Of a stretch of DNA of 64,000 bases, positions 14,201-28,285 are shown piece after piece (within the stretch, counting starts at the first letter, position 1; each line of letters starts with the position of its first letter). Location of the stretch: assembly GCA_032173965.1 (NCBI GenBank), contig JAVUNC010000004.1, forward strand, positions 58,775,501 through 58,839,500, given 5' to 3'. Both the position numbers and the translations under genes were made by a program. This stretch comes from Sitta carolinensis (taxonomy: Eukaryota > Chordata > Aves > Passeriformes > Sittidae). The notes under the pieces were generated by a model. It ran no database searches. It was not told the DNA's origin and saw nothing but the letters and a program-made list of their open reading frames with translations.

Positions 14201-17200
14201 CAGAGGAAAATACTGAATTTGAGCTTACATATCTGAACTAAGAAAAATGCTCCTCCTAACCATCATACCATATATTGAAGCCTGCATTTTTCCTTCATAT
14301 TTTAAAGTGCACATATACTTAAACAATAAAGATAATATCTGGAATCTAATGTCCACATCACTTTTCCTTTAAAATCTTGGGAAAAAAACAGCTTTGACTT
14401 ATTTGGTTGCACTGAACTTTTTCAGGGTTGCAGGTTGAACAGTATATGGAAAATATAAAATTACTGTAGTTGAAAAATTATTCTCTCAAGTTACATAAAC
14501 TGCAACAGGAATACACTCTCCCTTCCCCAAATATTCATAAATACATGTATGGAAAAACTACAGTTTTGAGGTTATGTGGATTAGATCAAGGATTCTTAGT
14601 CCCTGCAAGTGGTTTCACTAACATCTGTTTTTCTTCCCCTGGTTTCATATAGATACTTAGCAAAGTCCAAGAGGAAAACAAGATCATCAACTGCATTTGC
14701 ATTGCACATAGAACAAAGACAGTGATTTCTTGCTTTATGAGTCTGTGTAAAGTTCAAGAGTATATTTCAATTACACATTAAATTCTGATCCCTCTTCCAA
14801 AATAACTCAGAAATTCATATTGAAGTAAACGTAACACAAATCTTCCTTTCTATTTTCATTCTGTGGTCTCACATTCTACAACATTTGAATGTTCTTCTTC
14901 ACACTAAAAACTGATAATCACTTCATTTATTTAAATGATTTATCAAAATGAGGGTTGATTCATAGGAGAAATCTCAAACTTCAATTCAACAAAAGCTTAA
15001 ATGGCAACTTAGAATAAAAGTATCACGATAACCTATCATAAAAAATGCTGCATCTATTCTCATCTACTTAAGTTTAAACATATCTAATTGGTATTCTAAA
15101 TAGCCAGGCGTTATATAACAATGAATCAAACCATTGCACTTTCTCAGATATCCCAAAGACATTAAAAAAAAAAATCTAAGTTTTCTTTCTATTTTTTCAC
15201 TAGTCATGACAAGCATGAAAAAGGTTTTACTCAAGAACCACAAGCAGAATGTCTGCTCACCAAGCGTAAAAATATCTGTTCACTGAGCATTTGCTCAGAC
15301 TTTCATGCTGATTGACTTCCTATGTTTTCTCATTCCTTGCATGTTCTCTTCCTGTTAAGGTGAAAAGCAACTGAATTTCAAGACCATAAAGTGGTTGTAG
15401 AAAAGAAATTTAGATACATGTCTTTGGATACTTTAGTGTATTTAAAAGACAGTGCTCAAAAGAACTACTTGGAAACTTGATTATAATCAGTTAGCCTTTG
15501 TACCTTCTGGAACCTCAGTAGTCAGATGTCATTTGTGTCCCAGTGCTAGAAGATCACACTTGTTGCAGCTTCTGAAATTTGTGCAAGTGTTGCTTAAATG
15601 GGGGCTTACTGCTTTCCTTCATTTTATTCCTTCAGCTCCCTGTGTGCCATCTGACTCCCATCCTCTCCTTCTGTCTCACCACTCTTCACTCTCCTCCAAA
15701 ACAGCTCATCTTCAACTCTGTTGTTCTGCATTTCCATTTGCCATATTGCCATGCACAAGGTCTTCCCCACCCTCTTTGACCCTGTTCTCTTTTCTGATGC
15801 CAGGACTTCTGTGTAGTCAGTCCTTCACATGCCACACTCTCTTTTATACCTTCTTGCTAGGTATAAGGTTACTCCATGTATTTGAGCCTTCCTGTTGCCT
15901 CAAACATCTTACAACCCTTCTGAAGTTGCTCACAGACCCAATGCATCTCCCCTGAAAGAAGGTAGGAAAAAGTGAGGATGAGGAAAACAACTTCTGGACA
16001 ACACTGAGCCTGCTTGGCTGAGGTAATAATACCAGGGGAAAGAAGGAAAGAAGGAAAACTGAAGCTTAAGAAACCCTGTAATGGGTGTCATGAAATGTTA
16101 GTTAGGTTTTTTCTATAAAATGAAAAGTAAGGGAAAAAAAAAAAAAAAAAACAGCAGGAGAGAAAATTGTCTTCAATTTCTCTCCATACCCCTTTTTAAT
16201 CATGCTTTGCTTTCAGTTCAGGAATGTTCTCTCTGCCACTGCCAAGAACCTTGCCTGGAATCTCCATTCCTGAGATGCAATTTTCAAAAGTACATGTTGC
16301 AGAGAAATGGTCCAATGCACCATGAAGTAAATGTGCAACCTTGGCTGAACCAAATGAACTTGGTTGAGCCGATTTCAGTGGTGGGCCCTACATTAAAACT
16401 AAATATTCAGCTGTTAGCATAGCCAAGCAAATGGCCATTTTAGAAGGCATACTGCAAAGAGAAAAAGAGCCTTATTTAAATAGCCTGTCATTACAGCTAT
16501 TTTTCCAGGTCAAGTGGAAAGAGCCTAAGAAAATGTGAAAGAATTCAACTTGAGGGAACAAAGAAATTGTTAATAGAGTGTGTGGCATGTTTTCATTCAG
16601 TTTGGGTTCTGTTAAATTTTTATTTATTGCAGATGTCATAATCTTAAGCCCTTTAGGAATGGGGATGGTAGGTTGGAGCAACACCTTTCTGAAGTGTTGC
16701 TCCAAATTGTACGCTAGAAAGAAGAGAAGTTAGAAAAGAAGAACTAGCAGCAATTCAGTGGTCAGACTGAATTGCATTCCCTACATTAGGGAAAAAAGAA
16801 ATGTTTATGCATACAGAAATCTCTGAAGAATGTCTGCTTCCTTCTAAAAGGCACAGCAGCACCTATAAGGACAACAAACAAGCTGGATCCTGAAGTTTGT
16901 GCCTTGTATGACAATTCTTCAAAGCAATACAGTGTCGCCTAACATCCCAATGGGGCTATGGTTCAGTTTTAACTTTATGGGAAATGTGACATCCAGCATC
17001 ACTTAGGGATGGCATGTCATTCCCTCAGAGGATCTCTCAATTACAAGTAACACAACACCTCAAGGAAATGGCATGGTACATGGAGTTCTTCCCATCAGCT
17101 TCTCAGTACAGCTTAGATGAAACAGTGCCACACATGATTTAATTCTTACAATTGGGATTCACTGACAGCTACTTAGATGTTGTTTACTGTCATAAGTCCA

Positions 17201-20200
17201 GTGACAGTTTGTATATCCCCTTACAACTGAGTTCTTTTCACTAGCTTGGGATGTTTTGTAACAGTGAGCTTTCCTCTTAGAAAAACATCTTTGAATATGG
17301 AAATTACTGCTAATGATGGGACAAACTCTTCCTTAATTAAAAAACTGGTACAAGCCCAGACTAAATTTTGCTTTGTATCTCAGCCATTTGCAAATACTTG
17401 CAGATGAGATTGGTCCTCGGTTGTTGCACCAAAAAAATAAGCCAAATAGAGAGAAATGTCTATTTTACGTCTCTTACATTGCAAAAATTCATAATTACTT
17501 TCTGGCATTCCCAGGTTTTATCTTCTCTTCCCAGTTGTTTGATACATATCAGAGTAAACACCAGAAAAACAGACTTAAAATACACTAATCCTGAAGTCAC
17601 GTGTAACCCTTACTAATGCCTTTTACTTCATGGGATAGAGAGTCCACTGGTGTCTGACTTGAAAAATGTTAGCCAGGGGTGAAATCTTAGAGATTGACCA
17701 GCTCAGTTGTTGCTATAAATCATTAAAGCTCCAGTGGGTTTCATGGCTTTGCAACTGAACAAAAATGGTTTGCAGCTTCAGAGAAGACAATCTGCAGCTG
17801 TTCTTCATAAAATCTTTGTATAAAACCTTGACATTAATTCACAAAACAGTGGCAAGACACTAACTACAAGACAGCAAAAGGAAGATTTGAAAGGATAGTG
17901 TGACAAAGAGGAGACAAATATGTACAACAGATGTAAATGTTTCAAAGCTAAAAAGCAAGTGCTACTCCCTTGACATTTCTTTTCTGTCAAAATATAATGA
18001 AAGAATAGCAAAAAAGTGTCTCAGTAATGCACATAATTATGACTCTAGCTGTAGACATATTTGCTTGAAGTGATAAAAATAAAGGCATTTCCAGGTGCTA
18101 ATGGTGACTAATCAATCTTCTCTTAACAGGTAACACACCTTTAACTGAAAGAAAGGAAAAGCACACTTTCCCAAATCAGTCCCAAGAAGTCAATCAAGAG
18201 AAATCAGGAGAGCAGAAGCATTAGTTATGTACCACAGGCCCTGAATTAATGTGAATTATTAGAATTCAAAAATTACTTCTATCAAAAAAGTTAATATTCA
18301 GCCAGCCCCTGCAAGAAAGTTAATACTATTGATCACATTTCTTGAAAATTGAATTTCAATTCAAGTTCCTTGAACTGAACTTCTTCATATTATTGTTCAG
18401 TAAAGAGGGAGAAATCACAAACATCAACATGCAGAACTGTTTCCTCATTCTGCTTTGGAGACAAAGAAGCAAAAATGCAGCTATTCCCTGCCTGCCTGTT
18501 CCTTTCCAAAACATATATCTTTTCAAATCTGTAAAAGGGTTCAGTGGAGGGAAAATGTGTTTTCATCTAAGCTACCTGATGACGTGCTGTTATACAGACT
18601 CACACAAACATAGGCACAGCTGCCTTTAACCCTGACAGGCCTTTAGCATGGCCTTCTTGCCTCTAAGGAGAATTCATCAAAGAACAGGGAATGGGAAAAG
18701 GAATTTCAAAGACAAGAATGAGTAAGTAAAAATCATGGCAGAGCCTGGTCCACCATTCACAGTGAATGTTGCTTTGCAAGCACTGAGGAAATGCAGAAGG
18801 CTCCACTATAGTCCTTTAGGTCAATCCTCACTTCTGTCTTCCACCTTTCTCAAACCTGGAACTGAAACGATATCTAGGGGCCCCAGAGAGACCATGCAAA
18901 AGTCAGTGCCAATTGAGAAGAGCCTGGCAAGTATACTGCCTGCTCTCAGGATTACTTCTGATTTATGGCTTACTATTGGGAAGCAAGTAAGGAGCTGATC
19001 AGAGTCCTCTGCCTTGTAATTCATGTCAATCCTGCTCTGGAAATGCTGCAACACAGTTGGCACTGAAGGAACTCCAGGTCAGAACAGGAGGAATCAAGTT
19101 AGCTCAAGTGCTGTTTGCATAGGATGAAAACAATGACCATAGTAGAGGTCTGTCTGTGCCCTGCTTTAATTGTCATCATTCTTTTCTACATGCTGCTTCT
19201 CTCTCTCTCTTTCTGTCTTTAGAAATCCCGTGCCTAAGCAGCAGGCATGAAAATCCCCAGTTATATTGCTGGCATTATTGTATTCTTCCTCTCCTTCACA
19301 CATTCCCGACTGCTCCCACAATGGCTCCACAGCACTAGTTTCTTCATTTATTGTAAACCTAACATAAAAGTAGTATCAAAACATAAACCTGCCTTGTTGA
19401 TCACCCAAGAAGTCCTTGATGATTTTCCAAGGAGAAAATATTTCTGAAGGAACAAAAAATGCACAAAAGTCTATTTTTTTTTTTTTAATCATGAAAGGTA
19501 GGTAAATAAGCAGGGTTTATAAACTCAGGGTTTGTAAACATTACTAATTTCTCTTGGGATATTTCATTAGCTTCATTTTTAATTCATGTACAGGTAAAGG
19601 GTCACATTTGTGAAACATAGTATTTATTAGCTGTGAAAATATTATGATTCACCATTAATCTCACAATAAATGTAATGTTCAGGGAGTCCTTTGTATAGAT
19701 CCAGTTCAGCAAAGCTTTTAAACAAATGTTTACACTTCAGTAATGCTATGTACAAAACAACATCATACATTTCTTGATTTCCAAGATGGTTATTGGAATG
19801 CCTACATTGACAGAAACATTTCCTACAAACATACATCCACCACACACACAATAAATAAAGGAATTGTTGGATTTTCTCCTTAACAATGAATAACTTAGCA
19901 ATGAAAAATCACATTGGCAAACAAACTAATTGTAGGTTCCTAGGTAAAAACACCTCCTGCATCTGTGTGGAACTTCCATCCTGCTTTACAGCTGGGACTC
20001 CACAATGTTATTGTACTTAACAGAATAATAATAGTGCTAAGAGCAGTCTGGTCCTTGCTCTCAAAGATATCTCCTTCCACACACAGTGACTGCTGTGGTA
20101 TTCTCTCTTCACTGGCAGGAAGCTTCTTGTACCGCAGTGTATCAGGAAAATAAAGGGAATGCACTTCCTCAGCAAATGCACCTAAGTCCTGCTCTGCCCA

Positions 20201-20959
20201 CCCAAACCCAAAGGCACAAGAAGATTTTCAGTACCTCCCAGCACATCCCTGGGCATCATGAGGAATGCAGACTGTACAAATGATTCCACCCTGCATCCCA
20301 GCAAATGACATTTTAATTATTTCAGCCATAGAAAATGTTCTGGGAAATGCAGAGATGGACAAAAAACATTGAACTGACCTTCTACATGTTTTCAGTTAAG
20401 CTAAAAACATCTTGCTACATTTCTAAGGGGGGGAAAAATGTATTGCCTTGTGCTTCTTTGCTGTATTTTTTTTTTTTTTGTCAGATAGACAACTAAAATA
20501 ATTCAACTGTAAGAACTTTTCTTAACAAGTAACGTAACACAAAACCATGAGCAATTATGAAAAGAAACGTCCATTAGGGATTTTTATGTTAAACCACTAT
20601 ACACTCCTGGAAAAGAAGGTAGAGAAGTAGAAAATCAGGATAGCTTGTTTTCCCATGAGTCAAAGGCATCAGCTCTTGTCTTTCCATGTCATCTTGCTAT
20701 CAATAAGCTGTTGCTAGGATGTGAATGTTTCCATGGCAATGCATGAACTCTTAGTTTCACTAACAGCACTGTTCTCCACACACACACCCTATCATTTTCT
20801 GAGATTATTTATTTTTTCATACCTCAGGAACAAATATGGAAATGAAAACAGAATAAGATAGGCAAATCCTGCATCCGACTAATACCTAGAAAGGCCCCAG
20901 GACTTCAGCGTGACTCCAGGTAAATGTCTTTGAGATAGCATCCTGGCTTTCGCCTTAAT
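8216..20959. other. Non-coding AT-rich sequence
   Basis: I see no gene, tRNA or rRNA here. Simple tracts are an 18-base A run at 16134-16151 and a 14-base T run at 20466-20479. An 11 bp inverted repeat (TTTAAATGGAA at 9520-9530 and its complement at 9561-9571) spans a T/A-rich loop. The longest open frame, 167 codons at 15452-15955 (+), starts at GTG, has no internal ATG near its start and is pyrimidine-rich, so it is not credible as a gene. If the 21 kb island starts an RGS17-like gene on the minus strand, this would be its first intron. Confidence 0.55.
16134..16151. repeat. Poly-A tract (18 nt)
   Basis: An uninterrupted run of 18 A sits in AT-rich DNA. I see no retroposed gene body immediately upstream to explain it as a retrotransposition tail. 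Confidence 0.9.
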
Positions 20960-21425
20960 TTACGCCTGCTTACTTCAGATTTATGACATGGAGCAGAGAA
21001 CGACACCAGGTCCAGGAAAATTCCTGAAGCCTGAAAGGCTGCATCTCGTGCAGAGGAAGCCGCATTCTCAGCGCCGGCTGTGCTGGATGCGGAACATTTC
21101 GGCAGGCAGAGCGCTCTGCGCACCGGCTCGGGGCAGGCGGGCGAGCGGAGCCGGGCGGCGATTGCCACCTGTTGGGTCGGGAATGGCAACTGCAGGGCCA
21201 GAATGGCATCTGAGGGCTGGAACGGCACCCGGGGGCTGGAGTGGCACCCGGGGGTCCGGACGGAGCCCTCCCGGGCCGGCTCCATCCGCGTCCTGCCGCC
21301 CTCCCCGGGGCGGGACCAGCGGCACCCCGCCCCCGCATCCCCGCAGCCGCCGGCGCTTCCTCGGGGCCGGTGGCGCTGGCTGTGTCTGGACAAAGTGCTC
21401 CAGTAAGCAAACATGACACTGGTAT
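20960..21425. promoter_or_regulatory. Orphan CpG island, candidate promoter/first exon of unknown gene
   Basis: An isolated GC- and CpG-dense stretch, densest at 21060-21380, lies in otherwise AT-rich DNA 29 kb upstream of OPRM1. It has GC boxes at 21153-21158 (GGGCGG) and 21307-21314 (GGGGCGGG). Plausible splice donors leave on both sides: on the minus strand GAA|GTAAGC with the exon ending at 20974, and on the plus strand CCA|GTAAGC with the exon ending at 21402. Open frames on both strands (up to 169 codons) match nothing I know and look composition-driven. In other amniotes the upstream neighbour of OPRM1 is RGS17, transcribed away from it and starting with a noncoding exon, so an RGS17 promoter is one hypothesis. 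An upstream alternative OPRM1 exon or a lncRNA are others. Confidence 0.5.
21181..21257. repeat. Degenerate minisatellite, four copies of 19-20 bp
   Basis: Four consecutive units lie at 21181-21200, 21201-21219, 21220-21238 and 21239-21257. All follow the pattern GARYGGCA followed by a GC-rich tail ending near GGGCTG or similar. Copies 3 and 4 share the run GGCACCCGGGGG. The array sits inside the orphan CpG island, so copy-number change would alter spacing within a putative promoter or 5' exon. Confidence 0.8.
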
Positions 21426-24400
21426 TTACAGGTCGGGCGAGAAAATCAAGCGGTACAGCTGCTTTTCCTCTCCTTCTTTCTGATTTTTACTGGAGGAAAA
21501 ACACCTTGGAATGAAATTCGTTGTCTGCTCTGTTGTCTCCCTCCTTAGGCAAAGGAGACAGTAGGGATAAGGCCATAGCTGTCACCTCTGTCGCTCCTTT
21601 TGTGATTTCTTTTTCAAGCAAAACGAAGACCGGGAGTTAAATGGCAAAGGGGAAACGGAAAGGTCCCTTCTCCACCTTGCCGCTCCCTGTCCAAAACACG
21701 CTGGGAGCTGCTGGCATCCCCTTGAGATGGGTCTAAGCACCGACATCACAGCTCCGACCACTAAGAAACTCTTGACTGGCTCTGCCAGCCGCTCCTTGCA
21801 GGAGACCTGCAGCTCATCCTACTGCTCAATCGTTACCATGAGTCTGACTAGACTCCTCGGGCTCAATTCAGATCTTTCTGAAGCTAGAGAGCAAAGTCAG
21901 AAGGAAGAAGAAGGTAGTAGGTTACAGAAAAATTATACACAAACAGGCGGGAATCTTGGGAGAGATTTTGATTCTGCACATAGAAAGTTGTAGATAAGGC
22001 AATAAAAGAATCCTGATCTGTAGTTTCTTCTTTGCCTCCACTCATTAGGTGGCTTTCTAGGAAAAAAATGTGTGACAGTAAATCCCAACAAGTATAGCCC
22101 TTGAGGTGGTGAAGTTTAAGGGCAATGGAGATGATTGGCCACATCATCCTAGAAATAAGACCCAAAAACTCATAAAATTCTTTAAAAGAGCTTTGTTTTA
22201 GAGTGGACCTGATTGACCAAAAATGAGAGGAACATTTATTCTGTTCTGAATGACAGGGAAATACAAGTTCAGAGCCCAATTTATAAGCTTTTTACATCCC
22301 ACCCCTCTGTCTCACTAAATTTCTGTGGCAACTTGTGCTAGACTCTCAAATATACTCAGCATGACGTTTTTTGTCTCCTTAGCAATAACACATAAATATC
22401 TCTAGCATTAATTACTTTGTGTTGTTTTTTGCCAAGTGGTTTTGACAGCTCTCCTTGATCATGGGACAATTTTCTTTAAAATACTCCATTTTCTAGACAG
22501 CCATCTTAAGCACAGACGGTTTTCTACAGCCAAAAAGAAGAATATTTATGGAACTCCTTAGTTAAAAATTGTTATGTTACTTCATGATGTTCATCATTTG
22601 GCCAGTGCCCTGCTTTCCAAGGTCTAAAATCCCACACAGTTAGAAACTCACCAGAGTCACATATTCAGAGGGGTAGCCAGGATCTTCTGAAACAATGAGT
22701 TTATCTCTCAGCAGGCATTGCCTTCCCTCACTTTGCTATAGCCACCCTTTCACTGAGCATGTTTTCCAGCGTCACTTTTAAAGTTTAAGTGTTTTCCAGT
22801 GCTTCCTTCTGAGAGGCGAATGAATCAAAAGTAGATCAGCTTCTGACCCATATACCTGTTTGAGGCATTTTATACACTAAAAGTATTGCACCTCACATTC
22901 CAAAATTAGCACAGGGCCTGTGACCTGTAACTAGCAATTGTGATCTTGCTGGTTCACATGACAACATTAGTTGATTTCTCATAGCTACGATTTTAACAGT
23001 TGTCGTAAGACTGTCCTTTTTAACCAATATTACCTGAAGATGCTGAGCTGTGACAGCTGGGGATCCAACACTACAAACTTTGTGGCTCACAATGAACCAA
23101 TTATTGCAATGAGTTAAGTAATAAGATACATGTTTGGCTTAATCATGTTGCTCAAAAGCTGGAATGGGGGAGTGTCACCGGCCCTAACAACTCATGGGGG
23201 CACAAGATAAAAACCACAACACTGTCAGAATTGCCATTAGCTGTGCTAAATTCATTGGAATGTCAATTACATCCAGATTTTTTTTTTTTAATGTTGCTAT
23301 TTATCTATTTTCAAAACACTTTATTTGAATGAAAAGTGACTCATCTTGAGACATGGCAAAACTTATGCTCATCTTTGACCATTTCTAGTGTTTGACATTT
23401 CTAGTGTCCCCAAACCCACATAGGCCAGTGGAATCCTGGCCAGTTATCCTGTTGGGATAACAACAAAATGAGATGTATTGAAGGTAAGAAGAAGCATTGA
23501 CAGAAGATAACACTTTGAAAGGTCTGCATTAAGTTCCTAAGCACCACCTCCACTGGAAGCTCAAAGGAAAAACACCAGCTTGTCTCTTTGCATTCATTTC
23601 TGCCATGTAAATTATTTTCAAGGGGTGCCAGCTATCTTCCCATTACGAGACAATAATGTGAAAGCCCCTCTGGATTCCCAGCCAACTTCAGATGCTGCTG
23701 TGGGAATGCTGCTGGGAATATCACTGGCAGGACCTAAGGCTATCCTCCCAGGCCAGAGGTAAGAAGGAAATAGCACAGTAATTGACCTGCACTGCTCCCA
23801 TGGCTGCAGCGCTCCTGCACCCAAGCAAGCTTGTTTAAAGCAAACAGGATGCAGCCCTTTCCTCTGGCACCCCACCACAGGGTATAAACACACTTCTGCT
23901 TTCCATCACAGCTGACAGTTCTTATCCTTCCTGCCTTGAATACAGAGCTAAAACCCTTCTTTGCAAACTGGGAGAATGAGTTCACAAAATAAGTTGGGGC
24001 TACAAACCCCATATTTTCCCATCATCTTCTCCAGATCCCTACCAACATTTCTTGCCTTCTCTTACAGCAAGACCATCCAGGAGTGGATAAAACAATATGA
24101 TATTTAAAAATTAGTATAGTGTTAATTAATTTATATCAACAAACATTAAAGTTACCCAAATGCAGTCTTGTAGGTTTTGCACAATGTCATAGGAGGAAAG
24201 TGAAGGTTTCTTCCAAGGAAGTTAATTTAATTAGTGATGAATGAAGAAAAATTGAAGGCAACCTCTGAAGTACTTAGTGAAAATAATTGCAGCCTTTGAA
24301 TCAGGTGAGGATTTGGAAAGGTTTTAAGAGGGAATACTACAATTCCTAGCTCACCCAAACATATATTTTTATAACTTATAATTTCTAGATTTGCTTATCT

Positions 24401-27400
24401 AATAATGCATCCTCTCAGTTTTTTTATTTCTGGTTTCAGATGAGTTAATTACAATAGCTTGTAAATATATTTAAACATATTATAACTAAAACTGTTTAGC
24501 TATGTTTCCAACCTGAGGTCTACTTAATTTAAGTTTTTTCCTGTGTATGAATCAAAAGTTCATGAATCTACTCTAAGCACTCTTATTTGGTGATAGAATT
24601 TGATGTAAACTGAGGTACAACTTTGTAAAGATAAATTGAATACTACAAAGTAAATCTACACAAAATACATTATATTACATTATTTTCAGCATTTATCAGT
24701 CTTTCTTTAATATTTTACTTTCTTCAGATCTGCTTGTTTATGCAAGATAAAATTAATGTTTTCTTAATACCAAGGAACCTGATGTTTTCTGTATGTTTAT
24801 CACTTATCTGTTTCAGTTTCTTGATCTAAGGCTGTCATTGGCTAAAAACTGTCCTTTTATCTGCATTCACCAAGTTTTGTCTTGCATACACTCAAGACAG
24901 CTTTCTTTTCATTTTTGTAACTGCTAATAAAGCTAACATTCTTTGACAGTTTTATTCTGAAAACATCTTTATTTCACCCTTGTGAAATGTAAGACAATAT
25001 CTAATTTGGAGATGTGGCATATCAGGAAATCTGATTGCAGTTTAAGTTCAACAAGAACTAGCATCTAGTATGATTAGACACCTGCTAATAAGCCCCAGAT
25101 TTCAGCCCTAACAGAACCATGCAGGATTTCCTCACATTTTAGAAGTCATTTCCAGGGAAGAAGGGAGAAAAGTAGGGTCATAATTTCTAGAAGATTCAAT
25201 CTAACATAATTTTGGCAGCACTTGAGAGGTAGTCATATGCCATCAGGACTTGGTATGGCCCATGGAGAAAAGGGAAAAAGGGGGTCGGGGCCCTTTCTGG
25301 TGGCACCAAGCCATCAGGACAGCTGGGTCAGCTAGATGGGGACACTCTTCCAACTCTGATGGTGATTGCTTACAGGAGGAAGCAATGGCTCAGCAGAGGT
25401 GATGTAAGGATTTCCCTAAAGCAACAGAGCAGCAAGCAATGGTCATAAGCTGGATACCTCCTTCTCCTGTGCCAGGCTCCTGGAAGGTCAGACTGGCTGT
25501 TGGTGAGGGAGTGGGATAGAGTTTTTGGGGATTGAGGAAGCTGGATTCACACTCATGCTTTTAATCAATCCCCTACAGAAGAAGCTTGTCTGCCCTAGAC
25601 AATGGCTCCATCCCCTCCCTGTCTCTCTTCTAGTCTGTGTTTCTCTGTCTGTTTTCCTCCCTGTATTCCTGTCCAAGGGCAGGAGCAGCTAAGACTGAGC
25701 CCAGGTGTGTTCCCTGCTAACTTGCACTGCAACATCTTGCTTGAATCTACTCTGCAAACAAATGCACAGTTTAGCTAGAGTTTTGGCCTGTGTGAACCAG
25801 AATAAAATTAAATAATATTCCTGGCAGAATACCCAGGTCCTTCTAAGAATGTAGAGCAGATACAGACTTTTTTCCAGAGATCAGTTCCAGTCTCCTCCTA
25901 GTACCAGCTGTTATACCACAGATCCCTTTCACAGACCTGGCCAAGTTTGGTCAGACTCCAATCCTGACATTATTTAGCATTTCAATCCCTTTACTGCTCT
26001 TGGAAAATGTTTCCAGAACCTGGTTGTTTGAAGCAGAAATCTCCTCCCAGTGTTGAGGGAATATACAATCATTTGCTAGAAGTTTGCATATTTAGTTCTG
26101 TCTTAGGACTGGGGAAGAATGAAATATGTTCCCAAGGCTCATTCCAGCCTTAAAATTCTGTGATGTAAATTAATTTCCCTGTGTATTCATCTCTCACTTT
26201 CTATAGATCTTAATTACCTTTGGCTTTCAATGGGCAGCAACTATTGCTCACCTTATGTTGACACAGTGTCTTAAATATAGATCTTTGTGAGGTGTTTAGA
26301 CGAAATGTTGAGAAAGAACTTCATCATTCCAACAATATTAACATATTTTCTACAGTTAACATATAGTTAATCTAAAGTAAGGTTAGCAAATATTTTTTCC
26401 ATAGACTACAGTACAATATTGTGTGTAATAATATATCACTTCAACAAGGCTGAAGTTTTGATTCCCTTTGATGTATCACAGCTATCAGCCTGTCTACAGT
26501 TACTTGGGTAGTAATTATGTTCCTCTCAGAACACCTCAATAAAAGAACTCATTGTATGGTGGAAATTCTCACTTTGAAAGTGATCTTATCTAGATAGTAT
26601 AGGCAAGTCTGGGTCTTTTTTATTGTTTGTTGTTATTACTCTGGAAGGCAGCTTTTGCCTTTTTATCTGATTTGCTGTTGTTTACAAATTGCTTAGTGAA
26701 TGTAACCTCTGGGAAAAGAATATTAACGATGAATTGGCAGCCAAGATAGAATATTAGCAAGCATGGCTTCACAGTTTAGTAGTTTGAGCATCCAGATTAA
26801 AGTGAGGAGACTCAGGTTTACAGACCATTTGTGCTCTCTAGTCAAAGACTGCTTGACAAAAGTGATTGTTTAAAAAGGAGTCCCATGTTTTTATCTCCCA
26901 GGTGGACAGCCAAAACACATAGCTAAAGACCAGACCTTTTTTTTTTTTTACACCTTTTTTTTCACAGCTACTCTGAACTCCTATGAGCAATGCCGCAACT
27001 GTAACAACAACAACACCAAAGGTACAATCTTTGGAGAAGGAAAATACTGATCCTTTTTTCAGAGGGAAATGGAAAGTGATGTCAGGAGAGGCAGAACTCT
27101 GCATATGTGTTGTAACCAGGGAGCTCTTGCTTAGCAAGGGGGAACCTACTTGGAAAGAAAGCAGTGGTCTCTTACAGTGTCACCTGCAACCTGGCCAGCA
27201 TGTTCTGAAATTGCTCACAAGATCAAACTCCTCAATCTAGACAGGTGGAGGAGCACCTTCAGTGACATCTCATATGTATTCCTTTATTTTACAGTAAAAT
27301 GGGAATGCTGCACTGTCAGATACAGTGCCTCAGATGAGAGAAAAGCTGCTAGCAGCTCACAGATGGCAATTGGATACAAATTGTTTAATTTAATAGTCTC

Positions 27401-28285
27401 TGGCAGTTGTCAGTGGGGATTACTGAAATGAACTTAGAGTCAGTGCCAAAGTCCAACACTAAGTCTTAAATCAGATGACCACACTTCTTTCTCAGACCTT
27501 GCCATAACTTGGAATTTCTATAAAACATATACCCCCATACAATACTACCTCAGTCATGCACAACAGCTAGCTATAGCAGTGTGGATGTCTTCTTCAATAT
27601 TTCTCCTTCAATATTTCATAACCATCAAAAACACTGTGCAGATGTTCTACAGAAATCAAGCATAAGATGACCTTCTTTTGCTCTTTAATTGATGGTATAT
27701 TAAACAAATGGTAACTGTTGAATTCATTGCATTTTGCTTGTCACAAACCAGGTTTCTTTGCACTTACCTAGGATTTAGCACTTCATTCTTCTTTTACAAT
27801 TACTTTGCCAAAAAGTGGCATAACATTATATCAACAGAAAGCCTAACTAGCCCTCAAATAATCCATTAATGGTCAATATCCACATACAGCTAATCTGCAG
27901 AGAGCTTTTTGATCTCCAAGGAAATTTCTTGCACATAAGAAAAACATTGATTCATTTCTTATGTTTGTTTAAACACTGCCAGACATATGACATATATTTT
28001 TAGCTCATTGTTTAAAATTTCATAAGGGTGGGGGCGTGCTATGAGCACTTTTCTGTCATGTACCAGTGAGGACATTGCAGGTGTCACCATGTTCAGGTGA
28101 ATGGAAATCTTCTCAAATTTTGTCCCATGTGGCAATTCCTTCCCCAGGTATCAGAACCAGGTCCATCCTGTTCTCAAAAAAGCCTTGGCCTGAAATCTGT
28201 GGAAGGACTGAACTTTCAGCAGCACAAGTCTGCCTATTGAGTCTTCTTTTTCTTTTCCTTCTTATGGTGTGAGTCCTGGGGTAAT
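21426..28285. other. Non-coding sequence between orphan island and CR1 tail
   Basis: No gene recognised. The 24.1-24.8 kb part is particularly AT-rich. A two-copy 16-17 bp duplication lies at 23374-23406 (TTTGACATTTCTAGTG type). A weak CR1-tail-like sequence near 26125-26165 is too diverged to call. Short open frames resemble no known family. Confidence 0.55.

Noticed and set aside
15452..15955. 167-codon plus-strand open frame
   Set aside because: Starts at GTG with no nearby ATG, is Leu/Ser/Pro-rich because the DNA is pyrimidine-rich, overlaps another frame on the same strand, and resembles no family.
26125..26165. Possible CR1 tail (GGCTCATTCCAGCCTTAAAA)
   Set aside because: Only a short diverged match without the usual upstream CR1 sequence; too weak to annotate.
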